Assembly (NCBI RefSeq): GCF_000215745.1
Contig: NC_015663.1
Coordinates: 310,001 to 374,000, forward strand
From: Klebsiella aerogenes KCTC 2190
Lineage (GTDB): Bacteria > Pseudomonadota > Gammaproteobacteria > Enterobacterales > Enterobacteriaceae
DNA length: 64,000 nt
Direction: 5' to 3'
Position numbers and translations under genes: made by a program
Part shown: in pieces, positions 32,154 to 41,734 of the stretch
Position numbering within the stretch: the first letter of the stretch is position 1
Layout of the letters: each line of letters begins with the position of its first letter
Notes under the pieces: generated by a model
What the model saw: only the letters and a program-made list of their open reading frames with translations
Told to the model about the DNA's origin: nothing
Database searches by the model: none

Positions 32154-33863
32154 TTATTTCAGCGGCGAGTTTTTACGCTCGATGCTGTAGCGCTCCAGCT
32201 CTTTGTACGGCACCACTTTGCTTTTCTTCTTACGTACATCGACCACCGTCATGCGGTCGGTACAGGAGTAGCAAGGGTCGAGGCTGCCAATAATCAGCGG
32301 CGCGTCGGAGACGGTGTTGCCGCGCAGCATATAGCGCAGGGTCGGCCAGTTGGCGTAGGTCGCCGCACGGCAGCGCCAGCGGTACAGTTTTTGGTTGTCG
32401 CCGGTCATGCTCCAGTGGATATCGTCGCCGCGCGGCGCTTCCGAGAAGCCCAGCGCGAAGCGGTGCGGAATATAGGTGAAGCCATCCACCATCAGCGGGC
32501 CGCCGGGCAGATTGTCGAGACCGAAATCAATCATATTCAGCGCGGTATAAACTTCGTTGATACGCACCTTGAGGCGGGAAATCACGTCGCAGCCCTGCTC
32601 GCTGTGAACTTCCATCGGCAGCAGACCGTAACCAACGAACGGGTGATCGGCGCGAGTATCGCGGGCGTGGCCGCTGGCGCGGACCATCGGGCCGACGTTA
32701 CTGAAGTCGCGGGCGATTTCTGGATCCAGACGGCCAATACCGACGGTGCGCTGTTCCATGTTCGGCGTGCTGAGCAACATATCCACCAGCTCCTGCACAT
32801 CGCGGCGCATCTGCTGCGCCAGCTGGCGGGTCTGGATCATGTCCTCTTTCAGCAGATCGCGGCGAATCCCGCCGATCAGGTTCATACCGTAGGTTTTACG
32901 CGCGCCGGTGAGGATCTCCGCCATCTTCATTGAGGTTTCGCGTACGCGGAAGAACTGCATAAAACCGGAGTCAAAACCGGTGAAGTGGCAGGCCAGGCCA
33001 AGGTTCAGCAGGTGCGAGTGCAGGCGTTCTACTTCCAGCAGAATGGCGCGGATCATCTGCGCGCGCTCCGGCACCACGATGCCCATCGCGTTTTCCACCG
33101 AGGTGGTATAGGCGGTACTGTGGGCGAAGCCGCAGATGCCGCATACCCGGTCCGACAGGAACGTCACTTCGTTGTAGCCCATGCGGGTTTCCGCCAGCTT
33201 TTCCATGCCGCGGTGGACATAGAACAGGCGGTAATCGGCGTCGATAATGTTCTCGCCGTCGACAAACAGACGGAAGTGTCCAGGCTCATCGGAGGTGACG
33301 TGCAGCGGGCCAATCGGCACCACGTTGTTTTTCTTACTGCCGAGCTCGTTAATGAACTCGTAGGTCTCCGCGTCGGTGGTCGGCGCCGGGCGCTGGCGGT
33401 AGTCCATGCTGTCTTTACGCAGCGGATAGAGTTCATCCGGCCAGTCATCCGGCAGCACCAGGCGGCGCTCGTCCGGCAAGCCCACCGGCACCAGACCGTA
33501 CATATCGCGTACTTCGCGTTCACCCCATACCGCCGCCGGCACGCGCGGGGTCACCGACGGATATTCCGGTTTGTTAGCGTCGACTTCCACGCGCACGGTG
33601 ATCCAGCATTTAGTGCCCTGCTCCATCGACAGCACGTAGTAAACCGCGTAGTGGCCGTTCAACTTACGTTCGTCGTTGCCGAACAGTACCGACAGCCAGC
33701 CCCCCTGCTTGTAGTACAGGAACTCGACCACTTCCGGCAGGTAGTTAACCTTCACGGTGACGGTAAGCTGATCTTTGGTCTGCCAGGCTTCATCCAGCAC
33801 CACGCCAGGAAAGGCCTGGTGCAGCGCCGCAAGATAGTGTTGACCGATTTTTTCTTCAGACAT
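32154..33863 (-). CDS. hycE: HycE, large NiFe subunit of hydrogenase 3
   Basis: Encodes 569 residues, as in E. coli. The N-terminal third resembles NuoC and the rest NuoD. Nickel ligands are RVCGICGFAHS near residue 240 and DPCYSC near residue 532. A 32-residue tail after CTDR starts MTVVDVRKKK and is the part HycI removes. I use ATG 33863 (MSEEKIGQHY); a TTG two codons earlier has no better RBS. Confidence 0.98.
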   Translation of the reverse strand: MSEEKIGQHYLAALHQAFPGVVLDEAWQTKDQLTVTVKVNYLPEVVEFLYYKQGGWLSVLFGNDERKLNGHYAVYYVLSMEQGTKCWITVRVEVDANKPEYPSVTPRVPAAVWGEREVRDMYGLVPVGLPDERRLVLPDDWPDELYPLRKDSMDYRQRPAPTTDAETYEFINELGSKKNNVVPIGPLHVTSDEPGHFRLFVDGENIIDADYRLFYVHRGMEKLAETRMGYNEVTFLSDRVCGICGFAHSTAYTTSVENAMGIVVPERAQMIRAILLEVERLHSHLLNLGLACHFTGFDSGFMQFFRVRETSMKMAEILTGARKTYGMNLIGGIRRDLLKEDMIQTRQLAQQMRRDVQELVDMLLSTPNMEQRTVGIGRLDPEIARDFSNVGPMVRASGHARDTRADHPFVGYGLLPMEVHSEQGCDVISRLKVRINEVYTALNMIDFGLDNLPGGPLMVDGFTYIPHRFALGFSEAPRGDDIHWSMTGDNQKLYRWRCRAATYANWPTLRYMLRGNTVSDAPLIIGSLDPCYSCTDRMTVVDVRKKKSKVVPYKELERYSIERKNSPLK

Positions 33864-33879
33864 GCTCAAATTCTCTTAA

Positions 33880-34803
33880 TCACGCCACCAGCAAGGAGAC
33901 GAAAGCTAAAAAGGCGAAACCAAACCCGGCCCAGGTAACGCGGGAGGTGGCACAAAAGCGCAGACGCGCCATGCTGTTTTCGAATAGCGCGATAATCAGC
34001 ACCCCGAGCACCAGCTTGACGACGGCGACCACCAGCGCCAGCAGCAGGCCTGGCGCGCTAAAACTGGTCATCTGTCCCCACGGGATAAATACGCCGACGA
34101 ACATCTGCAGTACCACCAGCTGTTTCAGGCTGATGCCCCACTTCAGCACCGCGAAACCGCTGCCGCTGTACTCGGAAAGCGGCCCTTCCTGCAGTTCCTG
34201 TTCGGCCTCGGCTAAATCGAACGGCAGCTTGCCCATTTCGATAAAGGTGGCGAAAGCGCAGGCGCACAGCGCCAGGATCAGCGGGATGCTGCGCGCGGCG
34301 GGCCAGTGGTAAACGGTATCGGTAATCGCGCTAATATGGGTGGAGCCGGCAACCTGCGCCGCGACCCACAGCCCAAGCAGCAGGATCGGTTCGACCAGCA
34401 CACCGAGCATCGCTTCACGACTGCTGCCGATGGCGGTGAACGGACTGCCGGTATCCAGGCCGGAAATGGCGAAGAAGAAGCGGGCGATGGCGAACAGATA
34501 GATAAGCGTAATCAGGTCGCCCAGCCCCGGCAGCGGTGAATCTACGGTCACCACCGGCAGCGCGGCGGCGATGGTCAGCATCACGCCAACCATCACAAAC
34601 GGCGTCAGGCGGAATACCCAGCCGGAAGCGTCCGGGCCCACGCTCTGGCGACCCAGCAGTTTCAGGATATCCCGATACTCCTGCAGTACCCCCGGCCCGC
34701 GGCGGTTATGCAGGCGCGCGCGGGCAACGCGGGTCAGGCCGGACAGCAGCGGCGCGACGGCAAACAGTACCAGCGCCTGTATTAATGCAACGAATAGGTT
34801 CAC
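33880..34803 (-). CDS. hycD: HycD, membrane subunit of formate hydrogenlyase
   Basis: Encodes 307 residues with about eight membrane spans, homologous to NuoH. The conserved cytoplasmic loop EMGKLPFDLAEAEQELQEGP near residue 195 contacts the HycE/HycG arm. It starts at a GTG two bases after the hycC stop. Confidence 0.96.
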   Translation of the reverse strand: MNLFVALIQALVLFAVAPLLSGLTRVARARLHNRRGPGVLQEYRDILKLLGRQSVGPDASGWVFRLTPFVMVGVMLTIAAALPVVTVDSPLPGLGDLITLIYLFAIARFFFAISGLDTGSPFTAIGSSREAMLGVLVEPILLLGLWVAAQVAGSTHISAITDTVYHWPAARSIPLILALCACAFATFIEMGKLPFDLAEAEQELQEGPLSEYSGSGFAVLKWGISLKQLVVLQMFVGVFIPWGQMTSFSAPGLLLALVVAVVKLVLGVLIIALFENSMARLRFCATSRVTWAGFGFAFLAFVSLLVA

Positions 34804-34805
34804 TC

Positions 34806-36632
34806 TCAGGCTCCTCGCGAAATCACAATCACCACCAGTACCGCCAGTTCGATCAGCGCCACGCCGCGCAGCAAGGCGGGCGCGGCGGCGTTCTGCCAGC
34901 CGGGCACCAGCCGTACCGGATTCAACCAGTGACGCAGCTTCAGCAGCGGCGCAAAGGCTTCTTTCACCGGCATGGCGAAGCCGTGGGCGGTGACCACCAT
35001 CGCTTGTTCATGGTCGTAGCCGCAGACCCACGCCGCGCCGCGCGAGCGCGCCGGCAGGCGGTCGCCTTTGAAGAAGATCATCAACAGGAACGGCAGCAGC
35101 GGACAGGCAATCAGCAGAATGGCGATCAGCGGCTGCGACACGACGCTTGTGGCCTGCGCAGGAACCGGAATAACGTGGCCGACCAGCGGCAACAACCATG
35201 GTGCCGCCACGCCGCCGATGACGCAGCACGCGGCGGCAAGCACCACGCTTAAGGTCATCAGCCAGGGCGCGCAGGTGGCGTTTTCCGCCTCTTTACTGCG
35301 CGGCGCGCCGAGGAAGGTGACGCCGTAGACTTTGGCCATACACATCACCGCCAGCGCCCCGGTAATCGCCAGGCCAACCGCCAGCAGCGGCCCCAGCAGA
35401 CGGCCGATAAACACCTCGCCGGTGCTCAGCTTGAAGAAGGATTGATAGATAACCCATTCGCCGGCAAAGCCGTTCAGCGGCGGCAGCGCGGCCATCGCCA
35501 TCAGCCCCACCAGCATGGCGAGTGAAATCAGCGGCATTTTTTTACCGATGCCGCCCAGCTTCTCGATATCGCGATGCCCGGTACGGAACCACACCGCCCC
35601 CGCACCAAGGAACAGCGTGGTTTTGAACAGGCTGTGGTTGATCAGGTGGTACATGCCGCCGATAAAGCCCAGCACCATCAGCGCATTATTGCCGGTAGCA
35701 ATACCGGTGACGAACGCGCCGAGGCCAAGCAGAATAATGCCGATGTTTTCCAGGGTGTGGTAAGCCAGCAGGCGCTGGATATTATGTTCCATCAGCGCGT
35801 ACAGCCCGCCGATAAAGGCGGTAATCATCCCCAACACCAGCAGCAGCACGCCCCACCACAGCGGCGGCACGCTACCGGCCAGCGACACGGTCAAGATGCC
35901 GTACAGACCGACCTTCATCACCACCGTAGAAAACAGCGCGGCGGCCGGGGCGCTGGCGCCCGCATGCGCCTGCGGCGCCCAGCCGTGCAGCGGGATCACC
36001 CCGGCGAGCAGGGCAAAACCGAGCAGACCCGGCAGCCACAGCGCCATGTTCTGCGGCGCGCCAGCGGCCAACTGGCTAATCGCCGCCAGATCGAGAGTGC
36101 CGTAGAACGACCACACCAGCCAGCAGGTCCACGCCAGCAGCAGGGTACCGAGACGCCCCAGCGCAAACCACAGTTTGCCGGACTGCGCACAGCCGGTAAG
36201 GAACGCGGCGCACAGCGCCATGATTTCCGCCATCACCACCAGGCTGCCGAAGTTAGTCACCACCACCGCGCAGGTGGCGGCAGCCAGCAGCAGGTTAACC
36301 AGCAGGCCGTTGGATTTGACCTGCGGATGACGATGCCAGGAAATGTTAAACAGCGAAATCGGCAGCGCCGACAGGCCAATGGCCAACAGCCACAGAGCGT
36401 TAATCCCGCCCACCCGCATCGCCAGATGCAGATACTGCAGCATGCCGCCGTTGATCCGCTCCGGCGCGATCAGCGCCGAAAAGCCAGCGACGATTAACAT
36501 CGCGCTGGCAACCGCGCCGCCGATCCCGGCAATCGCGCCGCTCAGCGGTTTACGCAGACTAAATAAAAACGCCAGCACCGCGCTGGCGGTATACCAGGCA
36601 ACCGCCTGATTCACTAATGCAACCACGCTCAT
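34806..36632 (-). CDS. hycC: HycC, antiporter-like membrane subunit
   Basis: Encodes 608 residues with about 14-16 spans, related to NuoL/M/N and Mrp antiporters. GWAPQAHAGASAPAAALFS near residue 220 and the charged Lys/His positions in the central helices belong to the ion path. It anchors the complex and may couple hydrogen release to ion movement. Overlaps hycB by four bases. Confidence 0.96.
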   Translation of the reverse strand: MSVVALVNQAVAWYTASAVLAFLFSLRKPLSGAIAGIGGAVASAMLIVAGFSALIAPERINGGMLQYLHLAMRVGGINALWLLAIGLSALPISLFNISWHRHPQVKSNGLLVNLLLAAATCAVVVTNFGSLVVMAEIMALCAAFLTGCAQSGKLWFALGRLGTLLLAWTCWLVWSFYGTLDLAAISQLAAGAPQNMALWLPGLLGFALLAGVIPLHGWAPQAHAGASAPAAALFSTVVMKVGLYGILTVSLAGSVPPLWWGVLLLVLGMITAFIGGLYALMEHNIQRLLAYHTLENIGIILLGLGAFVTGIATGNNALMVLGFIGGMYHLINHSLFKTTLFLGAGAVWFRTGHRDIEKLGGIGKKMPLISLAMLVGLMAMAALPPLNGFAGEWVIYQSFFKLSTGEVFIGRLLGPLLAVGLAITGALAVMCMAKVYGVTFLGAPRSKEAENATCAPWLMTLSVVLAAACCVIGGVAAPWLLPLVGHVIPVPAQATSVVSQPLIAILLIACPLLPFLLMIFFKGDRLPARSRGAAWVCGYDHEQAMVVTAHGFAMPVKEAFAPLLKLRHWLNPVRLVPGWQNAAAPALLRGVALIELAVLVVIVISRGA

Positions 36633-37237
36633 TTCACGCCCCCTTGTTGCGCCTGAAACAGCGACAAATCGCCGAGGTCGGTATTAAAGGTCAGTTCACG
36701 CTTACGCTTGCTGGACTTAGCTATGTCGCGAATATCCACCAGCACTAAGGCTTTGGTCGGACAGGTCCGCACGCACGCCGGGCCCTGCTCATCAAAGTGG
36801 CAGAGGTCGCATTTCACGGCGATAGCGCGAACGCCAGGCACCCAATCGAGCAGCGAGCTGACGCGGGCCGGAGCCGGCGGCGCGGCGGGCGCCATCGGCG
36901 TGTTAGCGTTGGCGGGAATATCCAACGGGCGGCTGCCGGAGAATTCAATCGCGCCGAACGGGCAGGCGATGCCGCACAGTTTGCAGCTCACGCACAGGCT
37001 TTCATTCAGCTGTACCGCGCCGTCAACGCGAGTAATGGCGTTGACCGGGCACACCGCGGCGCAGGGCGCGTCTTCGCAGTGGTGGCACATCTGCGGCGCA
37101 GACTCTTTTTCATTACGCATGACCTGCAGGCGCGGCATACTTTGCAGGCCATACTGGCGGTGCGTCTCGGAACAGGCGGCTTCGCAGGTGCGGCAGCCGA
37201 TACAGACGCTGGAATCAGCAATTACAAAACGGTTCAC
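36629..37237 (-). CDS. hycB: HycB, four-cluster electron carrier of formate hydrogenlyase
   Basis: Encodes 202 residues. Four [4Fe-4S] motifs: [35 protein letters not shown] and CDLCHFDEQGPACVRTC. It takes electrons from formate dehydrogenase H (FdhF) and passes them to HycF/HycG. Similar to HydN but with a Pro/Ala-rich insert (about residues 113-123). An FhlA-type palindrome lies 50 bases upstream, in the gap to hycA. Confidence 0.96.
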   Translation of the reverse strand: MNRFVIADSSVCIGCRTCEAACSETHRQYGLQSMPRLQVMRNEKESAPQMCHHCEDAPCAAVCPVNAITRVDGAVQLNESLCVSCKLCGIACPFGAIEFSGSRPLDIPANANTPMAPAAPPAPARVSSLLDWVPGVRAIAVKCDLCHFDEQGPACVRTCPTKALVLVDIRDIAKSSKRKRELTFNTDLGDLSLFQAQQGGVK

Positions 37238-37286
37238 CGGGTCATCCTCGGGTGAAAGTCACTTTTGACGAAATCAGGCCGCGCAG

Positions 37287-37302
37287 GTGTCGGTTTCGAC
37301 AC
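37287..37302. promoter_or_regulatory. FhlA-type palindrome between hycA and hycB
   Basis: GTGTCGGTTTCGACAC is a 16-base palindrome with TGTCG/CGACA arms; a second half TTGTCGACA follows at 37303. E. coli also has an FhlA binding region between hycA and hycB. Confidence 0.75.
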
Positions 37303-37319
37303 TTGTCGACACTTCATAA

Positions 37320-37769
37320 TTAATGGACCTGCGCCAGATGGTTTAAATCCACCGGCTGATCACGCTCCATGGCCTCATACAGGCGGTCATATACGGTGGC
37401 GATGATCGCCAGGTAGTGTTCCAGCACCGCTTCGCGGGAACGGTTACTGATGCGACCGTCAATTACGCCTTCCGCATCCAGCGTCGCCTGGGCGATCAGC
37501 CGTTTGTCATCGCCATTTTTGCTTTCTACGTAGTATTCGATGGTGTGGCTGTTAAAGCCTTCCGCCAGCGCGACATATACCTGAAAGTGGCCGAACAGCA
37601 CGAAGCACAGCTCTTTGTCCGGCGCGCAGCTCATCGCGTGATGCAGACGCGCTTTCGACAGGGTGATGCCCTGAACCAGCGAGTTGCAGTAGGTGTGCCA
37701 CTGCTCCTGATGCTGGCGGTGACGATCGGCGATGTAGTCCGCCTTTTCACTTAATTCCCAAATTGTCAT
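37320..37769 (-). CDS. hycA: HycA, repressor of formate hydrogenlyase genes
   Basis: Encodes 149 residues (E. coli 153). It counteracts FhlA activation, probably by direct contact, and gives negative feedback on the regulon. There is no DNA-binding motif visible; it is a small, acidic-basic mixed soluble protein. GGATGA-type RBS GGAGGATCCGGGATG is on the minus strand. First gene of hycABCDEFGHI. Confidence 0.95.
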   Translation of the reverse strand: MTIWELSEKADYIADRHRQHQEQWHTYCNSLVQGITLSKARLHHAMSCAPDKELCFVLFGHFQVYVALAEGFNSHTIEYYVESKNGDDKRLIAQATLDAEGVIDGRISNRSREAVLEHYLAIIATVYDRLYEAMERDQPVDLNHLAQVH

Positions 37770-37804
37770 CCCGGATCCTCCCGTTACATGAGATGCACCG
37801 GTTA

Positions 37805-37821
37805 AGCATTTTCCATGCCAA
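37805..37821 (-). promoter_or_regulatory. Sigma-54 promoter of the hyc operon
   Basis: On the minus strand TTGGCATGGAAAATGCT carries the -24 GG and -12 GC with standard spacing. It lies 36 bases before the hycA start, on the hycA side of the shared FhlA sites. Confidence 0.88.
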
Positions 37822-37876
37822 AATTTATTTATTTGAATTTAAAGGAATTATTAAAAACTCGCGCGCCATCACGACA

Positions 37877-37910
37877 TGTCGATGACAGCCGCACGTCGTC
37901 GTCATCGACA
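37877..37910. promoter_or_regulatory. Inverted FhlA sites between hycA and hypA
   Basis: TGTCGATGACA (37877-37887) and its inverse GTCATCGACA (37901-37910) are arranged head-to-head with a 13-base gap. Being between two diverging sigma-54 promoters, they can serve both hyc and hyp. Confidence 0.82.
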
Positions 37911-37934
37911 GTTCCCCCGCCGTTTATGGTCTCC

Positions 37935-37950
37935 TGGCATCGTTATTGCA
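37935..37950 (+). promoter_or_regulatory. Sigma-54 promoter of the hyp operon
   Basis: TGGCATCGTTATTGCA fits the consensus TGGCAYG-N4-TTGCA closely. It lies 32 bases upstream of hypA. E. coli also has an internal FNR promoter in hypA for aerobic-anaerobic control, which I did not look for in detail. Confidence 0.9.
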
Positions 37951-37981
37951 TATAGCCGCCATAGTATTAACGGAGGCCAAC

Positions 37982-38326
37982 ATGCACGAAATCACGCTAA
38001 GCCAGCGGGCGCTGGAAATCATTGAGCAACAGGCGCGGCAAAACGGCGCGCGCCGGGTCACCGGCGTGTGGCTGAAGGTTGGCGCGTTTTCCTGCGTGGA
38101 GGCCAGCGCCCTCACCTTCTGTTTTGAACTGGTGTGCCGCGGCACGCTGGCGGAAGGCTGCGCGCTGCACATTGCCGAGCAACAGGCCGAATGCTGGTGT
38201 GAACGCTGTCAGCAGTATGTGCATCTTGTCTCTCAGCACGTCCGCCGCTGCCCGCACTGCGATAACGACCAGTTGCAGATCGTGGCGGATGATGGCTTAC
38301 AGATTCAGCGTTTAGAATTGGAGTAA
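37982..38326 (+). CDS. hypA: HypA, nickel and zinc metallochaperone
   Basis: Encodes 114 residues. Delivers nickel to HycE with HypB. The nickel site is the N-terminal MHEITL (His2, Glu3), and the zinc site is two pairs CERC and CPHC near residues 74 and 94. I start at 37982 because His2 must follow Met1 and GGAGG lies upstream. Confidence 0.96.
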   Translation: MHEITLSQRALEIIEQQARQNGARRVTGVWLKVGAFSCVEASALTFCFELVCRGTLAEGCALHIAEQQAECWCERCQQYVHLVSQHVRRCPHCDNDQLQIVADDGLQIQRLELE

Positions 38327-38332
38327 AAGATT

Positions 38333-39205
38333 ATGTGTACGACATGCGGCTGCGGAGAAGGCAACCTTTATATCGAAGGCGATGAACATAACCCGCACTC
38401 GGCGTTTCGCAGCGCCCCCTTCGCCCCCGCCCCGCGCCAGACCATGACCATCACCGGCGTGAAAACCGATAACTTCTCCCCGACCCGCAGCGCGCAAGGC
38501 GATCTGCATTACGGCCACGGCGAAGCGGGTACCCACGCGCCGGGCCAGAGCCAACGGCGGATGCTGGAAGTCGAAATCGACGTTCTGGATAAAAACAACC
38601 GCCTGGCGGCGCGCAACCGCGCGCGCTTCGCGGCGAATAACCAACTGGTGCTAAATCTGGTCTCCAGTCCCGGCTCCGGTAAAACCACCCTGCTCACCGA
38701 AACCCTGACCCGCCTGAAAGGCATCGTCGACTGCGCGGTCATTGAAGGCGATCAGCAGACGGTCAACGATGCCGCGCGCATCCGCGCCACCGGCACGCCG
38801 GCGATTCAGGTCAATACCGGCAAGGGCTGCCATCTCGATGCGCAAATGATTACCGACGCCTCTGCGCGCCTGCCGGCTGGCGATAACGGCATTCTGTTTA
38901 TCGAAAACGTCGGTAACCTGGTCTGCCCGGCCAGCTTCGATCTTGGCGAACGCCATAAAGTGGCGGTGCTGTCGGTCACCGAAGGAGAAGATAAACCGCT
39001 GAAGTATCCGCATATGTTTGCCGCCGCCAGCCTGATGCTGCTCAACAAAGTCGACCTGCTGCCGTACCTCAACTTTGACGTCGAGAAGTGCCTAGCCTGC
39101 GCGCGTGAAGTGAACCCTCATATCGAGATTATTTTGCTCTCCGCCACCAGCGGCGAAGGCATGGACCAGTGGCTTAACTGGCTGGAGACGCAGCGATGTG
39201 CATAG
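38333..39205 (+). CDS. hypB: HypB, nickel-inserting GTPase
   Basis: Encodes 290 residues. The N-terminal high-affinity nickel motif CTTCGCG is at residues 2-8. The GTPase domain has Walker [10 protein letters not shown] near residue 112, EGDQQT and [11 protein letters not shown] hydrolysis drives nickel transfer from HypA to the hydrogenase precursor. It has no long polyhistidine stretch, so it lacks the nickel store seen in some rhizobia. Overlaps hypC by ten bases. Confidence 0.97.
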   Translation: MCTTCGCGEGNLYIEGDEHNPHSAFRSAPFAPAPRQTMTITGVKTDNFSPTRSAQGDLHYGHGEAGTHAPGQSQRRMLEVEIDVLDKNNRLAARNRARFAANNQLVLNLVSSPGSGKTTLLTETLTRLKGIVDCAVIEGDQQTVNDAARIRATGTPAIQVNTGKGCHLDAQMITDASARLPAGDNGILFIENVGNLVCPASFDLGERHKVAVLSVTEGEDKPLKYPHMFAAASLMLLNKVDLLPYLNFDVEKCLACAREVNPHIEIILLSATSGEGMDQWLNWLETQRCA

Positions 39206-39468
39206 GCATTCCGGGGCAAATTCGCACGATTGACGGCGTGATGGCGAAGGTTGAAGTGTGCGGCATCCAGCGCGAAGTCGATCTGACGCTGGTCGGCGCC
39301 GTCGATGAACAGGGCCAGCCGCGCATCGGCCAGTGGGTGCTGGTCCACGTTGGGTTCGCCATGAGCGTGATTAACGAAGCCGAAGCGCGCGATACCCTCG
39401 AGGCGCTGCAAAACATGTTCGAGGTGGAACCGGACGTCGGCGCGCTGCTATACGGCGAGGAGCGATAA
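39196..39468 (+). CDS. hypC: HypC, hydrogenase maturation chaperone
   Basis: Encodes 90 residues. Cys2 in MCIGIPGQI is the essential residue that binds HypD and the HycE precursor during transfer of the Fe(CN)2CO group. The OB-like fold is small and acidic. Overlaps hypB by ten bases and hypD by one base. Confidence 0.96.
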   Translation: MCIGIPGQIRTIDGVMAKVEVCGIQREVDLTLVGAVDEQGQPRIGQWVLVHVGFAMSVINEAEARDTLEALQNMFEVEPDVGALLYGEER

Positions 39469-40589
39469 TGCGTTTTGTTGATGAATACCGCGCGCCGGAG
39501 CAGGTGCTGCAGCTGGTCGAACATCTGCAGCAGCGCGCCCGGCTGCTGGACTACAGTGAAGCCCGCCCGCTGCGGATGATGGAGGTCTGCGGCGGCCATA
39601 CCCACGCCATCTTCAAATTCGGCCTCGACCAGCTATTACCGAACAATATTGAATTTATTCACGGCCCCGGCTGCCCGGTGTGCGTCCTGCCGATGGGCCG
39701 CATTGATGCGTGTATCGAGATAGCCAGCCGTCCGGGGGTGATTTTCTGCACCTTTGGCGATGCGATGCGCGTGCCGGGAAAAAACGGGTCGCTGCTGCAG
39801 GCGAAGAGTCGCGGCGCCGATGTGCGAATCGTTTACTCGCCGATGGACGCCCTGCGGCTGGCGCAGCAGAATCCGCAGCGCGAGGTGGTGTTTTTCGGTC
39901 TCGGTTTCGAAACCACCATGCCCGCCACCGCGCTGACGCTGCGTCAGGCCCGCGAGCGCAACGTCGGCAACTTCTACTTTTTCTGTCAGCACATCACCTT
40001 GCTGCCAACGCTGCGCAGCCTGCTGGACCAGCCGGACAATGGTATCGATGCGTTTCTCGCCCCCGGCCACGTCAGTATGGTGATTGGCACCGACGCCTAC
40101 GGTTTCATCGCCAGCGACTATCATCGGCCATTAGTCGTTGCTGGATTTGAACCAGTTGATCTACTGCAAGGCGTGATCATGCTGGTTGAGCAGAAAATAG
40201 CGCAGCGCAGTCAGGTAGAGAATCAGTACCGTCGCGTGGTGCCGGATGCCGGTAACGCGCTGGCGCAGGCGGCAATCGCCGAAGTCTTTTGCCTGAGCGG
40301 CGATAGCGAATGGCGCGGCCTGGGGACGATCAACGATTCCGGCGTTTGCCTGACGCCAGATTATCAACGCTTTGACGCCGAGGCCCATTTCCGCCCGGCG
40401 CCGCAGCGGGTTTGCGACGACCCGCGCGCCCGCTGCGGTGAAGTGCTGACCGGGCGTTGTAAACCACACCAGTGTCCGCTGTTTGGCCGCGTCTGCAACC
40501 CGCAGAGCGCCTTTGGCGCGCTGATGGTCTCTTCAGAGGGCGCCTGCGCCGCCTGGTATCAATATCGCAGTCAGGAAAATAAAGCATGA
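39468..40589 (+). CDS. hypD: HypD, Fe(CN)2CO assembly scaffold
   Basis: Encodes 373 residues. It builds the iron-cyanide-CO group with HypC. Conserved motifs: MEVCGGHTHAIFKFG near residue 40, HGPGCPVCVLP near residue 65, and C-terminal [4Fe-4S] cysteines in CGEVLTGRCKPHQCPLFGRVC. It overlaps hypE by four bases. Confidence 0.96.
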   Translation: MRFVDEYRAPEQVLQLVEHLQQRARLLDYSEARPLRMMEVCGGHTHAIFKFGLDQLLPNNIEFIHGPGCPVCVLPMGRIDACIEIASRPGVIFCTFGDAMRVPGKNGSLLQAKSRGADVRIVYSPMDALRLAQQNPQREVVFFGLGFETTMPATALTLRQARERNVGNFYFFCQHITLLPTLRSLLDQPDNGIDAFLAPGHVSMVIGTDAYGFIASDYHRPLVVAGFEPVDLLQGVIMLVEQKIAQRSQVENQYRRVVPDAGNALAQAAIAEVFCLSGDSEWRGLGTINDSGVCLTPDYQRFDAEAHFRPAPQRVCDDPRARCGEVLTGRCKPHQCPLFGRVCNPQSAFGALMVSSEGACAAWYQYRSQENKA

Positions 40590-41596
40590 AAAGCATTCAG
40601 TTAGCTCACGGTAGCGGCGGTCAGGCGATGCAGCAACTCATTGGCGAGCTGTTTATGCAGGCCTTCGCCAACCCCTGGCTGGCCGAACAGGAAGATCAGG
40701 CGCGTTTAGATCTCGCCGGGCTTGCCGCCCAGGGCGATCGGCTGGCCTTCTCAACGGACAGCTACGTTATTGACCCACTGTTTTTCCCCGGCGGCGATAT
40801 CGGCAAGCTGGCGGTCTGCGGCACCGCCAACGACGTGGCGGTCAGCGGCGCCGTGCCACGCTATCTCTCCTGCGGGTTTATCCTCGAAGAGGGGCTGGAG
40901 ATGGCGACGCTGGAAGCGGTGGTGCGCAGCATGGCAACTACCGCTCAGCAGGCCGGGATTGCCATTGTGACCGGCGATACCAAAGTGGTGCCGCGCGGCG
41001 CGGCAGATAAAATATTCATCAATACCGCCGGTATTGGCGCCATCCCCGGCGATATTCACTGGGGAGCGCAGCAGATTAGCGCCGGCGATGTGCTGCTGGT
41101 CAGCGGCACGCTCGGCGATCACGGCGCCACCATTCTTAACCTGCGCGAACAGCTGGGGCTGGACGGCGCGTTATCCAGCGACTGCGCGGTGCTGACGCCG
41201 CTTATCCAGACCCTGCGCGAGATTCCGGGCATTAAAGCGCTACGCGACGCCACCCGCGGCGGCGTCAACGCGGTGGCGCACGAGTTCGCCGCCGCCAGCG
41301 GCTGCGGTATCGAGCTGCATGAAGCGAAGCTGCCGGTCAACGATACGGTGCGCGGCGTCTGCGAACTGCTGGGGCTGGACGCCCTGAATTTCGCCAACGA
41401 AGGTAAACTGGTGATTGCCGTCGCCAGAGAAGCCGCGCCGCGCGTACTTGAGCATTTACGGTCTCACCCGCTCGGGCAGAATGCCGCGATAATTGGCGAC
41501 GTTGTCGAGCGCGCCGGCGTGCGCTCTGTCGGGTTATATGGTGTTAAACGTACACTCGATCTTCCCCACGCCGAGCCGCTGCCAAGAATTTGCTAA
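40586..41596 (+). CDS. hypE: HypE, thiocyanate-forming dehydratase
   Basis: Encodes 336 residues. Receives carbamoyl from HypF on the C-terminal cysteine and dehydrates it to a thiocyanate donor of CN. The C-terminus is PRIC, as required. The ATP-binding PurM-like core has STDSYVIDPLFFPGG, GTANDVAVSGA and TGDTKVV. Last hyp gene before fhlA. Confidence 0.97.
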   Translation: MKSIQLAHGSGGQAMQQLIGELFMQAFANPWLAEQEDQARLDLAGLAAQGDRLAFSTDSYVIDPLFFPGGDIGKLAVCGTANDVAVSGAVPRYLSCGFILEEGLEMATLEAVVRSMATTAQQAGIAIVTGDTKVVPRGAADKIFINTAGIGAIPGDIHWGAQQISAGDVLLVSGTLGDHGATILNLREQLGLDGALSSDCAVLTPLIQTLREIPGIKALRDATRGGVNAVAHEFAAASGCGIELHEAKLPVNDTVRGVCELLGLDALNFANEGKLVIAVAREAAPRVLEHLRSHPLGQNAAIIGDVVERAGVRSVGLYGVKRTLDLPHAEPLPRIC

Positions 41597-41701
41597 CCAC
41601 TGAACAGGCCTGGAAGGTGGCAGTCGCCATATCAGGGCGACCTCAACAACGGCAACAATTGTTTTATTAACAGACTATTATTTGATTCATCTCTTTATTC
41701 T

Positions 41702-41723
41702 GCGCCGCGCTGCGGCGCTTTTT
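41702..41723 (+). terminator. Intrinsic-terminator-like hairpin directly upstream of fhlA
   Basis: GCGCCGC, loop GCT, GCGGCGC, then TTTTT. The T run ends 11 bases before the fhlA ATG. It would attenuate read-through from hypE, or fold the fhlA leader. The only Shine-Dalgarno-like sequence for fhlA, GGAC, follows the T run. Confidence 0.75.
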
Positions 41724-41734
41724 GGACTTAAGCA

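Noticed and set aside
31515..32933. A 472-codon open frame opposite hycF and hycE
   Set aside because: It crosses two well-conserved genes on the other strand and shows no start signal or domain.
35574..36497. A 307-codon frame rich in Gln, His and Arg opposite hycC
   Set aside because: The composition is that of an antisense frame of a hydrophobic membrane protein.
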